The notes under the pieces: model-generated
The model's input: the letters and a program-made list of their open reading frames with translations, nothing else
Databases searched by the model: none
Told to the model about the DNA's origin: nothing
In this document: one piece after another, positions 22,561-33,219 of the stretch
Layout: each line of letters begins with the position of its first letter
Numbering within the stretch: the stretch's first letter is position 1
Source of the DNA: Anopheles merus
Taxonomy: Eukaryota > Arthropoda > Insecta > Diptera > Culicidae
Direction: 5' to 3'
DNA length: 64,000 nucleotides
Assembly (NCBI RefSeq): GCF_017562075.2
Contig: NC_054083.1
Span: 3,199,773 to 3,263,772, forward strand
Made by a program: the position numbers and the translations under genes

Positions 22561-22848
22561 TGTTGCGTTCTGGAACATGGTTTGTTGGTTCCTTTCCCCC
22601 TTGACGCCCCTACGCCCTACGTTGTGTTTTGTTGTGTCGTCTTCGATCGCCAAAGGAGACAAAGTAAAAGAACACGTCCGGCTCGTATCGAGTTTCATGC
22701 GATAGTGCCGCTTTATTCGCACACATACTTAATCACAAATTGTCGATCGGCAGTGCTGCCAGAAAAAACATTTGACTTTTAATTCCCAACTGACAAAACA
22801 ACCGCAAACAATTCAAAATGACCGTTTCATAACCCTTACATTCCAACA
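22561..22848 (-). repeat. LTR (5' LTR of the minus-strand element), 288 bp
   Basis: Same ends as the partner. Primer-binding-site-like sequence lies directly inside, and GTAAG follows outside. Confidence 0.95.
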
Positions 22849-22853
22849 GTAAG

Positions 22854-23237
22854 TACAGTACAGTTATATGAATCCCTATCAAGCTACACATACCTTTCCA
22901 CAAGTGTAAATAGTCCAAACTCCCCAGCACGCCTAAGAACGCGGGCACGTGCAAGATGGCTACCTCATAGCACAGACAAACAATGGCAAATGAAACGCAG
23001 CAAGGGGCAGAGGCGAGTTGATAAAATAGGAACGTTCCGCAATCTGGAACGTTCCAGCTTTTTTTCAGCTGCCGCTACGTACCACGAACTTTTTTCACCG
23101 GGTGTTTAATTTTCGATTTGACATTTACTGTCTAATAATTACTTCCATTCGTACACCTTATAGATGCCTATTAGACAGACAGTCTTTGTCTATTGGGCTT
23201 TCTATTAGACATCTAATAATGATTTTGGCTAGTAGGG
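22854..23237. other. right end of CMC-like element
   Basis: Contains a possible exon end with donor GTATGT (minus, near 22897), two GGAACGTTCC palindromes at 23031-23059, several TATTAGAC motifs at 23120-23215, and the terminal inverted repeat. Confidence 0.55.
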
Positions 23238-23242
23238 TAGGA

Positions 23243-24036
23243 GCAAGGTGGAATATAGAGGAGGTGTATTCTTAGCGTTTGGCATGTTGCCATTTTGAGA
23301 TTCAGTTTGACAACAGCCGTCGACATTTGTATACAGGCAGCAGCCGCAATATCACGTTGGAAATGCCGATGTATAAAGTGTAGATGCAAAATACAAGTTT
23401 TTAGAGCTATACAAATATTTGTTAAACGAAAACAATTCATTTATCATACCCGTATACCAGCAACATTCGTCGCTTTTGACAACTGCCGTCGATCCTGGTT
23501 TTGTGCTTTTTTCTAAAGCCTTGATATTTGGCCAACTCTGTATGACGACACCTCCTTTCTACCCACTTTGGGGTAGGAGCAAGGTGGATTTAAAAATATC
23601 AGGTGGTGGACTTCAGTGCATTTTGACAATTCGTCACTTGACGTAAGATTCCCAGGATTCAAACTTTGTTTACATTTATTAAATTTGTTCATATAATTTA
23701 TCTACCTCAAGGACCGTAAAGATATCAGGTCAGTTATAAGCCCGTTTTGACAGCTAGGTGGAAGAAGAATCGACGAAGAAAACTGACAGTTAGTTTTCTG
23801 CGTTTGGCGAACGCTTTTAGTTCTCGAAGGAAAATTTCCATTTTAAATCACGGGCTGTGTTCTAATAAACTAAAATATTCACCCTAATTGATCTCCACCA
23901 AATATTGACCATGCAAAACGTAAACAATCCATCAATACATATACAAGCGGAAAACCATCTGTCAAAATCGGAGCCCAGGGGGGGGGGGATCGCCAAAAGC
24001 GCTATAACTACACCTCATTATACATTCCACCTTGTA
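23243..24036. mobile_element. MITE-like element, copy A
   Basis: Left CAAGGTGGAATATAGAGGAG and right CACCTCATTATACATTCCAC followed by CTTG are imperfect inverted repeats. 23700-24035 matches 33850-34210 in inverse orientation, and 23240-23420 matches 34780-34940 and 37480-37590. Non-coding. No clear TSD, so class and exact ends are uncertain. Confidence 0.6.
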
Positions 24037-24115
24037 CGAGAGGTATTTGTGTGCCATAGTCTTAGTTTGACAGATAAATTCCTATCGAGAAATGACAGTA
24101 TTTTCCTCCGTCTAA

Positions 24116-24277
24116 GGGCGAAAATACACGGACCGGAATTTCGCGGCCGCGGAATTCCGCCTGCTGTCAAACCCATATACAAAGTGTCAACGGCAACTTT
24201 CCCGAACTGTCATATCCATACATTTTCAGCAAGCGGAATTCCGCGGCCGCGAAATTCCGGTCCGTGTATTTTCGGCC
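24116..24277. mobile_element. palindromic MITE, 162 bp
   Basis: Arms of about 43 bp are almost perfect inverted repeats (ends GCGAAAATACACGGACCGG) with NotI-like GCGGCCGC in each arm and a 70-bp centre. Would fold into a strong hairpin. Confidence 0.85.
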
Positions 24278-24299
24278 GTAGAGGCAATTCCGGTTACCC

Positions 24300-24335
24300 A
24301 TTACTAATCCAGTTAGCGGTCACCTACTGTACTAC
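24300..24335. repeat. fragment of the MITE family seen at 35195
   Basis: CCAGTTAGCGGTCACCTACTG at 24310-24330 equals the right end of the element at 35195-35566. The rest is missing. Confidence 0.7.
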
Positions 24336-24760
24336 ACATGTACCTGAAAATCTATGAAACTTATGAAAATAATGCAAACTCATAGTATGTTATGATAAAT
24401 TTAGGAAAAGTAAAAATCAAGATTAAACTAAAGGTATTTTTAGTATTTCTCTTCAAAGTTCAAATTCCGTCAAATTGACCTAGTAAATCTAGTATTAAAT
24501 TCGTGACTGACCATTAAGTTGGAAATTGAGATCGTCAAAGCAATAACTCGTAAAGAGAAATTGATTTGAATGAAATTAATAAAATTGAAGTATCGCGTTC
24601 GCAACACCAATAGTCGGTATTCAATCGAAGATAGGTCCCAGCTGTATTTAAAGTTGAATTTATCAGCACTTCCGTTGCTAATTTTATAGATCAGCATCAA
24701 CAATATCTACAATCTTAAAATATACTCAGGACTCTGGAAATGTAAATGAACATAATTAAC
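24336..24760. other. downstream flank of the FLASH-like gene
   Basis: AT-rich with no gene. Likely beyond the transcript's end. Confidence 0.4.
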
Positions 24761-24766
24761 TTTATT
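24761..24766 (-). terminator. poly(A) signal AATAAA
   Basis: TTTATT on plus, about 26 bases downstream of the FLASH-like stop codon on minus. Confidence 0.6.
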
Positions 24767-24791
24767 ACGATTACAGCAATACGGATTAAGA

Positions 24792-27700
24792 TTATTTTCT
24801 CCTTATAAAAACTCGCATCAATGAAGGACTTTCTTTTACTATGCGCATTTCCCGCACATAACGCACCGAAGCAGGCGCAGGAACCGCTTCACGTTTCTGA
24901 GGGCTTTGTAGCGAATTATTTAAACCATTATCGGCTAGTGAAATATTTTGACTAAAACTATTTATGGGTTTTGCTGAATCTACTACATTCATTACAGCTA
25001 CTTTCTCTTTATCGTCTTTATCTTGCATGCTAGCCGTTGCACATTTTTCTCTGAAATTTCGATTAACAGCTATTTCAGATTCATTACCACTCTTGGCAAT
25101 CTGAAGTTCTTTTCTATTGTTAGCATCTATTTGGTTCATATTATTTATATTATCTGATGTTTCTATTAGATCTTTTATGTGTTTTGATTCTTTTTTGCAT
25201 TTTTGGCCTGTCTTTTTTTTCTCGTCAACATTTGTCTGCTTCCAAGTAGTTTTACGAGGATTTTTACTTGTTTTCTCATCTGAACAATTTGTGTCAAGTT
25301 TTGTTCTGTCGTCCGGGCATTTACTAGACGACGGTCTATACGTTCTGCAAACATTCATTTCGTCCAGCGATTCTGGAACCTGCCATGGCATTGAATTGTT
25401 TAAATGCTTACAAGAACTTTGATCGAATTGTAATTCTGCTGATTCATCTGATGCTGACATGTTTAGAGACTTCTTCGGTAACTCCGTTTTTGTTTGGCTA
25501 TTCATTGCATCCCCTTCCTGCATTAGCTTAAGATTTGTTTGTTTTGATAGCGTATTTATACGAATGGTTCCCGGCGCTTTAAACCTTTTTGATGACGAAG
25601 CTATGGAAAAATTATGCACTTCAGACGGCCTGTTAGACGAATTTGAACTATTGATCGTTGGCTGGATAAAGGTAACAGTTGCCATAGAAGTCAAAGTTTC
25701 ACATGTATTGTTATGATTTAAAAGCGTACTTCCAAGATTTGTTGAATAGTTTTTTGTTTTGTTTTTTAAATCAGTGCACTTTTTTGAGCAGTCAGTACAC
25801 GTTCCAACTGGTTCCTCAGTACCAGGTTCAGCTAACTTCTCACTTGATCTTGTTGTGTTCGCAACCCGTTTCGTATGCACATTTCTTTCTTTCATTGCAC
25901 AATCCATCGTGTCTGACGCTAAAGGTATTGGAATTTGTTGCACTCTTTCGTCCATTAACTTAAGTTTGTTGGCAGTGCCATCATTCTTGTCAATCCTTGA
26001 CAATGGTTTAGTATTAAGTGGCGTCGAATGTGCCATCAAATTATGAGAATGAACACATTCTTTAGGTACAACGTTTTGCGCGCTATCATTGATATCAAAA
26101 TTATTTGATCCCGGAGCCACAACAGCATTATTCTGGTCCTCATTCTTAATGGGTGTTTGAAACAGCGAATCCATAATTTGCTCTAGCGTTGAGTAGTCAT
26201 CTAAAGGATAATAGCAAACATCCAAATTATTGTTAAGCGTCAATTGATTCGAAGGTTTGGCTGGAGAATGCACTACAACCATTGGTGTAATGGCAGTTTC
26301 TTCTGTTCGTTTTAATATCGGTGATTGTAACTTGCTTGGAATACTGTCTAAGGCAGAAGTGATCGGTAATGCGATTTGGGAAAAATAGGACGAGGAAAGA
26401 TTGCCACCAGTTGGTGAAGCTAGAAGCTTATTTGTACTAGCACGCATATCAATATCAGATTTGTGCTTTTTGCTTGATGAAGTAGCACTTTCCATAGATA
26501 GTCTTCGTTTAGGACATTGGGCCACTGTAATCAATTCGCTACGAACAACTGTGTTTGGCAAATTTATATTAAGCCGTTTCCGTAACCTTTCGCGCATGTC
26601 ACACGCATGTTCAATGGCAATTTTAGAATTATTCTTAACAAGTTTTTGAGATTCATTATTGACTTTTTGATGATTGACTTCTGCCACTACATTCAACCCT
26701 AAACTGCTATTTTCGGTGACTATCCCCAAACTCTTGGTTATGTTAGCGTTGGGGTAGAAAGTATCAGACAGTGTTTGTTCTAGCACTGAGCCATTCATAT
26801 CGAAGGTATCAAAACAAGTTTGGATCGTTATTGTTTCTGACTGTCGATTTTCACTACTCTCCTGTCCAACATAACAACTATTTGCACGTCGTGCACGTAA
26901 GGAATGTGGAATGCGTGTATTGTTTTCGTTCGAAAATACATCTGAATTCGATATATATCTGTGTTTGTGGCTTTTTGTATCTATACTTGAATTCATCGCT
27001 TCCATAGCATATTCAACCTTTTTAGCAACGTGGTGAAGCTCTAATCCACTCCTACAAGCCAAATTATTACTAATATATTCCTGGTTTGTTTCCTTTGCGG
27101 TTTTGACATCGACCGATATTGCGTACTTATTACAATCCATAGACGAGAGTGTTGACAGTTTTAAGTCGTTTGATGTCTTTTTCGTTACAGCATAACTGTT
27201 TTTGCATATGTCTGGCAATTCTTCCTGTTTTTCTGTAACTGAATGCTTTACTTTCACTTCAACATTTTTTGGAGTTTTCTTTGACATTTTTTTAATAGAT
27301 GCGTGAACGTCAGCAGCTTGTTTAGATTTGTAATATTCATTTGATGATATTTTACATGTGCCACGACTTTCCTCTATTTTATCTTCAATATTTGATTCTA
27401 TTTCTTTGAAAGTCTTGTCTTCCGACTTAAACGCTACATGAAAATTAGTTTCGTTCATCCTCGATGTTACATGTGCGAGTGTCGTATTTATTTGGTTTAC
27501 CTTTTTTTCGCTCCGTTTAATAAGAACTGAACGATTTTGATGAGTATCTATTGATTCTATTTTCCGATTCTCTAAAACTGAATGCATCGACATCTCTGAC
27601 GTACCAAAGCAAAGGTCCGTATCAAGCTCGTTATTAGCACTTTCGGCGTTGGAAGTTACTTTAGATGTTCTTATCTGCTTATTTAATTCAGTTACAACAT

Positions 27701-29713
27701 TTATATGGTCATCTTCTTTCTGATGGTCATCGTCATTCCCTGTTTCAATTGTTTTAGAGTCTATATCATCCAGGCAACCTGATTTCTCTGTATCACATGT
27801 TACATTAGAATTCATTACATTCGCCCTCGATGTCATGTGTACAATTTCATGTGAACTATTTGCTTCAATGGCACTGGTCACACTGGTTAGGCAATTCTTT
27901 GTACAGTTTTCATTTATGTAGTTTTTATTCTGTAGTTTTTCTGAATTATTCATGGGATGAAACAATGTTCCATTTTTTAAAATATTGTCGCCATTACACG
28001 TTCCGTACATACAAAGCGACTTTGCTACATCCAGGACGTCTGTATTTTCTGAGTGACCCATTATATTCCGGATCATTTCGTTTGTTTCATATGACAAATG
28101 AGCTTTAGTCTTATTCATGTGAAATACGTTAGCTACTCCTATACAGCTGTTTGGAGTTGACATTACGCTAGTTTTGTTAGTCTCTAACAATTTAGAACGT
28201 TTTTCCGTGGCTCCGTAGTTTAACATAGCACCACCGTAAGGCTTATCTATATGCAAGTTTCTCTTTAATTCGCATACGTCCCGAGCACCTTCACTTTTGG
28301 AAGTAAAATTAGTAGAATTTCCTCTAGTTTCATACATAACAGCACACAAATGTTCATCACAATCTTCTCTCCTAGATGTTGTATCTTCTAGTAAACTGTT
28401 CGCATTGCAGGAGCCTACGTCATAATTGGAAGTACTTACTTTTGTAGTAACATTATGAAATACATTAGGTTTTATATTTGAACTTTTTTCATAATTTTTC
28501 CGTTTTTCAGTTGATGAATGTGTGCCATCTGCTCTTATTTCATTCTTGTTTTTTATTACGTCACCAGTTTTCACTCGTATGCACTCAGTATCCTTAGAAA
28601 CTTTCTTGCCATTATTAGTTTTATTGACAAATGACACTGGTGCACTTATACCGCACAAATCTCCTTTTTTGTTATCGTCACTGATGCACGTATTTAAATC
28701 GCGTCCGACGATGGTATGAGAATCAACGGCAGTCACTTTGATATAGTCGCATACTAGACTAACCTTGTTGCCATTGTTTCCTGTTCTTTCTGGTAATTTT
28801 TTTTTTTTATCAAATGTACCGCGCTCTTTTTCGCTGTAATCCATTTCTCGAAGATTGTGGTTAAATAATGTATCTAAGGGTTCCTCCATTGCCATTTTCT
28901 GGTAAATTACTGTATCATGCATACAACTGGTTGAATAAGGTGACGGATAATCTTTCATTGCGTTCATATTTTTCTTGCGAACATGCACATCTCTATCGCG
29001 ACTTAGTTCGTAACTGGAATATTCACACAAACGATTCTGTTCACGAGATTTCGTTCGGTGTTGTGAACGACATCTATATCGAGTTTGTTCTCTATCACTT
29101 TTACATCGATCATGATAACCTTTCCGCTCCTTATCACGTTGCCGAACACCTCTGGTATCAACTTCATCATGATCACGCATTTGTCTGGGTGCTTCGTTTT
29201 TTTTACGATCATTCTTTTGGTATTGTTCTGATTTCGCGCCGTTATCAGGCCAACTCTTGCTCCAAACTGGATGGGCGGTTTCCTCCACTGGGACTGTTTG
29301 AATTCCAGAATGCACTAAAAGCTTTACAGCTGTTTGAGTGAACTTGGAAGCGCATTTTTTACCTTTTCCAATATGATTTCCACGCCTGAAAACCACATTA
29401 TCACATTGCTTTCGTAAGTCACCTATTACTGCATCCTTTCTCTTTAGTTCGGCTTTGGCGGTCAAAAGGAGAGAAGATACGTTTTCAAGTAGAATATCAT
29501 TCTTTTTTATGATATCATTTTTCTCTTGTTCAACTGCGCATAACTTATCCTGCAATTCTTTTATTCTGCATTGCAACGCAAGATGTTCTTGGCTTTCCTG
29601 AAACATGAAAAGTTTATTCTGGTATGGATCATTTCGTATTAACATCCTTTACTTACGTTTTTGGCTTCTGATTGAATGTATTCGAGATCGCCGTATATGT
29701 CGAAGTCATCCAT
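24792..29713 (-). CDS. FLASH: FLASH/CASP8AP2-like protein, 1,620 aa, two coding exons
   Basis: Exon 1 is 29713-29657 (19 codons, MDDFDIYGDLEYIQSEAKN). A 59-bp GT-AG intron (29656-29598) follows, and exon 2 is 29597-24792, uninterrupted, stop TAA. I chose the start at 29713 because the open frame's own first Met lies in the intron, while this exon splices in phase. An acidic FDIYGDL motif is followed by a coiled coil at about residues 20-85 containing LLENVSSLLLTAKAELKRKD. This closely resembles the N-terminus of vertebrate FLASH, a nuclear protein that binds Lsm11 in histone-locus bodies and recruits the histone pre-mRNA cleavage complex. An Arg/Lys/Asp/Glu-rich tract lies at about 130-210. 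The remaining ~1,400 residues are Ser/Asn/Thr-rich, with a basic end FIRRK. The order of motifs is seen; the role is inferred from the family. No lesion found. Confidence 0.78.
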
Positions 29714-29869
29714 CGTAATATTTGTAACAGATTAGAAAAATAACACACAAGCTGTTAATGGTTCTAGAATTTATCGTCAAGTACTGCTTGCTAAAGTGCA
29801 TCAAAATAAACTGTCACTTTCATGTTATGATTGTTTGGCGCTTTATCGTGAAGTTTAACACAGAACAAG
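29714..29869. promoter_or_regulatory. possible divergent promoter region
   Basis: 156 bp separate the FLASH-like start codon (minus) from the ATG at 29870 (plus). The spacing suggests a shared promoter and both 5' untranslated regions. No TATA box was assigned. Confidence 0.4.
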
Positions 29870-30097
29870 ATGTTTGAATTGGAAAAGGTAAAGCTCAAGG
29901 TGTATGAATCCGGCAAGGTGAAGATGTTCCGAGCAACCCGCCAAACATTGCGAGCTTTCAAGTATCATATTCTACTCAAATACAATCTGTTCCCGTGTTA
30001 CACGGTTCTCGACTTACGCGGATTCGGGGATACGCGGTTTTCTAAATTTGACAGATTAAATGTCAAATCAGCACAATTTGCTTCAAGTTCGGTATAA
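29870..30097 (+). CDS. small ORF or first exon of unknown gene, entering a MITE
   Basis: Begins MFELEKVKLKVYESGKVKMF. The context CAAGATG is acceptable for translation start. The first ~38 residues are Lys-rich and not repeat-derived. From 29983 onward the frame is MITE sequence (LDLRGFGDTRF also occurs translated from the same MITE family at 33131-33210, minus). It may be a genuine first exon whose remainder was displaced or truncated, or a chance ORF. Product not recognised. Confidence 0.35.
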   Translation: MFELEKVKLKVYESGKVKMFRATRQTLRAFKYHILLKYNLFPCYTVLDLRGFGDTRFSKFDRLNVKSAQFASSSV

Positions 30098-30118
30098 ATT
30101 GCAATTTTGCTAACAAAT
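29983..30118. repeat. MITE end fragment (family of 6258-6621)
   Basis: CAATCTGTTCCCGTGTTACA then ACGCGGATTCGGGGATACGC. A TA precedes it. Related to 33131-33210, which is the opposite end. Confidence 0.7.
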
Positions 30119-30142
30119 TGAAACCACTTAAAAGCCAGAAAT

Positions 30143-30690
30143 GGGGCCCTTTCCATTTGAACTTCGCAGGCTAAAATTTCAGCCTGTCAGCTGTTTGCAT
30201 TGTATAGCAGTTTTCGAGCAGCTATCTAGGTCGGTATAATATACAGGTGGGCTAATCCTAAGGTGTATGTATCTGGATGGCTGATTTTTATCGCTTCAGG
30301 TTCTGAATGAAGATTTTAAGAGTGTTTTGTGTATTCGTCAAGCTTCGAGAAAGCTTGTTTGAGCTAAAGTTTTCACCCATCCTGCCAAAAAGTGACGTTC
30401 AAATTTGGTTTTCAAAAACATGCTATGAGACTACCTGGACTGTATACACTTTGACTCCGGATTCCACCACGTGATCTCTTTAATGCACCTTGGGATATTT
30501 GTAAACACTACCTTGTTTTGTCATTTTTCAAGCAGGTACTCGAATCTAATTCTAGCTTTGAGGCTAGAATAATCTAGACTGAAAATTGCAGGCTAGTTTT
30601 ATGTGTGGTTTTGTATGGAGTGTTTACATGATTTCAGCCTCCAACTGTCAAACTCCATACAAAAAATCTGACTAGAATCGTGAAGGCCCC
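30143..30690. mobile_element. GGGGCCCT MITE, copy 1, 548 bp
   Basis: Starts GGGGCCCTTTCCATTTG, ends ATCGTGAAGGCCCC (short imperfect inverted ends). A second copy lies at 31265-32183 in the same orientation. Non-coding. Confidence 0.75.
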
Positions 30691-31264
30691 TAATATTAGA
30701 ATTTTCTGCACGAATCATAACAAATAAATGATAAAGTGTATAAAAGTACTAATTTAAATAAAATATCTGCAAGTAATAAATAGTATTTTAGTCAAAAATC
30801 GGGAACGGACTGTAATTGAAAAAGGGTAACTGTACCTGATTTCGGCACGCTAGTGCAGCAGTTTCAAAAAAACTGCTCACACAAAAACATTTATTTATTA
30901 TTTTTCATGAAATTGATGTTATTCTGGTTGATAAACTAAAAAAAGTATGTTTCATTATTTTTTATTTGTTTGTTCATATCCCTTTTCCATAAATATTCGT
31001 AAAAATGCAAACTTTGATTTTGCCTCTATTTTCAGCAGTTTGTTTCTATTTTTGGCAGGCTGTGTTCCTTTTTCGGCAGTGCGAATACGGGTTAGAAAAT
31101 GTTTTTATCAATGTAAATATGTACAAAAAAATGTTTGAAGCAATTTAACACTCTTATTTTCCTACGATTGGTGTTAAAAAGCACATTAAGTATTAATTTA
31201 ATGTTGCTTATTTTAGCCCGTTTTGACAGCCATTTTGATGCGACGTTTAAACAGAACAGCCATT
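30691..31264. other. AT-rich spacer
   Basis: No gene. Scattered TTTCGGCA-type words at 30840 and 31070 may be remnants of a repeat. Confidence 0.4.
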
Positions 31265-32183
31265 GGGGCCCTTTCCGTTTGAAGTTCGTAGGCTGAAATT
31301 TCAGCCTGTCAGCTGTTTGCATTGTATAGCAGTTTTCGAGAAACTATCTAATATAGTATAATATACAGGTGGGCTTATCCCAAGGTGTATGAATTTAGAA
31401 GGCTGATTTTTATTGCTTCTGCTTCTGAATGAAGATTTTAAGAGTGGTTTAAGAATTCGTCAAGCCTCCAGAAAGCTCGTTGGAGCAAAATTTTCTCTCG
31501 TTCTGCCAAAAAGTGATGTTCAAATTTGGTTATAAAAAATGCTATGAGACCTACATACACCTACATCTACATGAGGACTACATATACAGTAGAACGTCGA
31601 TTATCCGGGCAGCTCGGGACCGGACGGTTGCAGGTTAATCGATTTGCACGGATAATCGGCCAAGAAATATCAAATTTATATAAAAATTATAAAATTTATT
31701 AATTTTATGATTAATTCACATTGGATTTATCGATTAATCGTTAGTAGAATATTATGTTAATCAATAACTAGAGGTTTAGCAACTTTTCATGAACAAAAAT
31801 TAATTCCGAAAATACCACTAGACGCTACAGAGCTGCACAAAAAAATGGTTGCTTACTTGACTATCGCTGCAAATTTTCGCCGCATGTTTGAGCAGCTGTC
31901 ACATTTATGCGCACGATTAAGCCGCCCACGGATAATCGACGTTCTACTGTACTTTGTTTCCAGATTCCACCACCTAATCTTTTTAATGCACCTTGGGGTA
32001 AATATAAACAACACTACGTTTTCGAGCAGATACTCGAATCTAATTCTAGCTTTGTGGCTAGAATAATCTAGACTGAAAATTGCAGGCTAGTTTTTTGTGT
32101 GGTTTTGTATGGAGTGTTTACATGATTTTAGCCTCCAACTGTCAAACTCCATACAAAAAACTAACTAGAATCGTGAAGGCCCC
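31265..32183. mobile_element. GGGGCCCT MITE, copy 2, split by another MITE
   Basis: Same ends as copy 1. Continuity is broken between about 31560 and 31955 by extra sequence holding the 363-bp MITE. Confidence 0.75.
31587..31949. mobile_element. nested MITE, 363 bp, TA target site
   Basis: TIRs CAGTAGAACGTCGATTATCC on both ends, perfect over 21 bp. TA at 31585-31586 and 31950-31951. Internal GGATAATCG motifs repeat the terminal core. Pogo/Tigger-like by ends and target site. Confidence 0.9.
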
Positions 32184-32283
32184 CTATATTGATTTAACGT
32201 TCCCGCTGTGCAAAGCGACGGAAGAAATCATGCCGTTCGGAAATTTTTATCATGCCATCTTTTTCCCTCCAACGGCAAATTTG

Positions 32284-32845
32284 TCAAGCAGCTCGTCGAG
32301 CTACCCGTCCCTGGCTCCGCCTCATACCCCTCACCTGAGCGCGCTGCCGAAGGTTTGGATGTGTTAGTGCGTCAGACGGCCAATCGCTATCAGCCGTCGT
32401 CCGTGCTTTTTCCCTCCATAGCGCTACCTCTTTCTCGCGTGTGATCAATGCTCGCAAGGTGTTGTGGCGCTTAAAAAAAGCCGTTAATTTTATTGCCACT
32501 ATACACTGTGCTACATGATGCTTAGAAGTTCGTTGAAGCATCAAACATGTTCAAATTAAAAAAATATTAGATTAGTGTTAGACGTTCTCCTACGCTTGTT
32601 TTAAATAGGCTTCTTCACCCTCGATTGGCACGGGCATCGAATGGTCTCATCAGCAGCGGCACGAAATAAAATAAACCATCAATACACCAATAACACTTCG
32701 AATCCCAATCCAGCTTCTCCCACAGCGTCTCAAGGTCACACACAAATAATGAATGCTTACACCCACCAATAACAATACACAACCGCAATGCACATATATG
32801 AACCAACGCATACACCACAACACCCAATCAGCTGGCGGCGGAAGC
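32284..32845. repeat. unclassified interspersed repeat, copy 2 (inverted relative to copy 1)
   Basis: Matches 8049-8077, 8402-8737 and 9690-9910 in reverse complement, contiguously, so it approximates the unit without insertions. Contains the partial palindrome GTCAAGCAGCTCGTCGAGC near 32282. Confidence 0.8.
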
Positions 32846-33016
32846 CACGGGCAGAAGCGCCGCAAATACAAGGAAGGCAAGGCAGGGTGAGGGAGGGAGA
32901 AGAAGCGGATGAAAAAATGGGCGAAAATATTTTTAAATTTTTTGACCGTTTTTTGTTTTGCTCCGCCGCCATAAATAGTTCGTCCATTTCGCCAACAGAT
33001 GGCGCTAAACTTGCTC

Positions 33017-33108
33017 GACCCAGCGCAGGAATCGCTGAAGTCCAGCGCGGGAGACCAGCCAAAATCTGCGCTGGCCAGCGCAGATTTTGGTACATTTCCT
33101 GCGCTGGA
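33017..33108. repeat. nested palindromes around CCAGCGCAGG
   Basis: A perfect 32-bp palindrome at 33059-33090 (centre CTGGCCAG) lies inside an outer inverted pair, CCAGCGCAGGA at 33020 and TCCTGCGCTGG at 33097. Confidence 0.8.
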
Positions 33109-33130
33109 AACTGCTCGAATTTGCGCAGTG

Positions 33131-33210
33131 GGTTTGATCTGTCAAATTTAGAAAATCGCGTATCTCCGAATCCGCGTAAGTCGAGAACCGCGTAACTCGG
33201 GAACAGACTG
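33131..33210. repeat. MITE end fragment, opposite end to 29983
   Basis: TAGAAAATCGCGTATCTCCG then CGGGAACAGACTG followed by TA. Possibly the far end of one element split by later insertions, or an independent fragment. Confidence 0.65.
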
Positions 33211-33219
33211 TACTTTATG

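Larger units (their letters stand above)
18037..22848 (-). mobile_element. BEL/Pao LTR retrotransposon, 4,812 bp, with both LTRs
   Basis: Two 288-bp LTRs (18037-18324 and 22561-22848) differ at two positions only and are flanked by the duplication GTAAG. The primer-binding-site-like TGGTGCCGTGACCAGGAT lies at 22543-22559 on the minus strand. The coding order on minus is gag start, protease, RT, RNase H, integrase. The element is shorter than usual because the middle of gag is deleted. It landed between the exons of the DUF4806-like gene, inside the CMC-like element. Confidence 0.95.
9913..23237. mobile_element. CMC-like (CACTA/Mirage/Chapaev-type) DNA transposon, interrupted by two large insertions
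   Basis: The left end CCCTACCAGCCAAAATC (9913-9929) and right end GATTTTGGCTAGTAGGG (23221-23237) are inverted repeats with one mismatch, flanked by TA at 9911-9912 and 23238-23239. Both ends carry many sub-terminal TATTAGAC/GTCTAATA motifs (9950-10080 and 23120-23215), probably transposase-binding sites. Inside are a plus-strand transposase gene and a convergent minus-strand DUF4806-like gene. Removing the hAT-type element (13078-17604) and the BEL element (18037-22848), with one copy of each TSD, leaves about 4.0 kb, a normal autonomous size. Superfamily assignment rests on the transposase motifs and CCC ends and is inferred. Confidence 0.7.

Noticed and set aside
25117..29341. Many plus-strand ORFs (60-157 codons)
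   Set aside because: Shadows on the opposite strand of the long FLASH-like exon, with no motif of their own.
28997..29350. Separate gene inside the FLASH-like exon
   Set aside because: The alternative-frame ORFs here come from an Arg/Asp-rich tract whose codon pattern makes other frames open by chance.
29983..33210. A single 3.2 kb transposon bounded by the two related MITE ends
   Set aside because: The ends do face each other and TA lies outside both, but the body between is unrelated MITEs and repeats and the ends differ at several positions. Independent fragments are equally likely.
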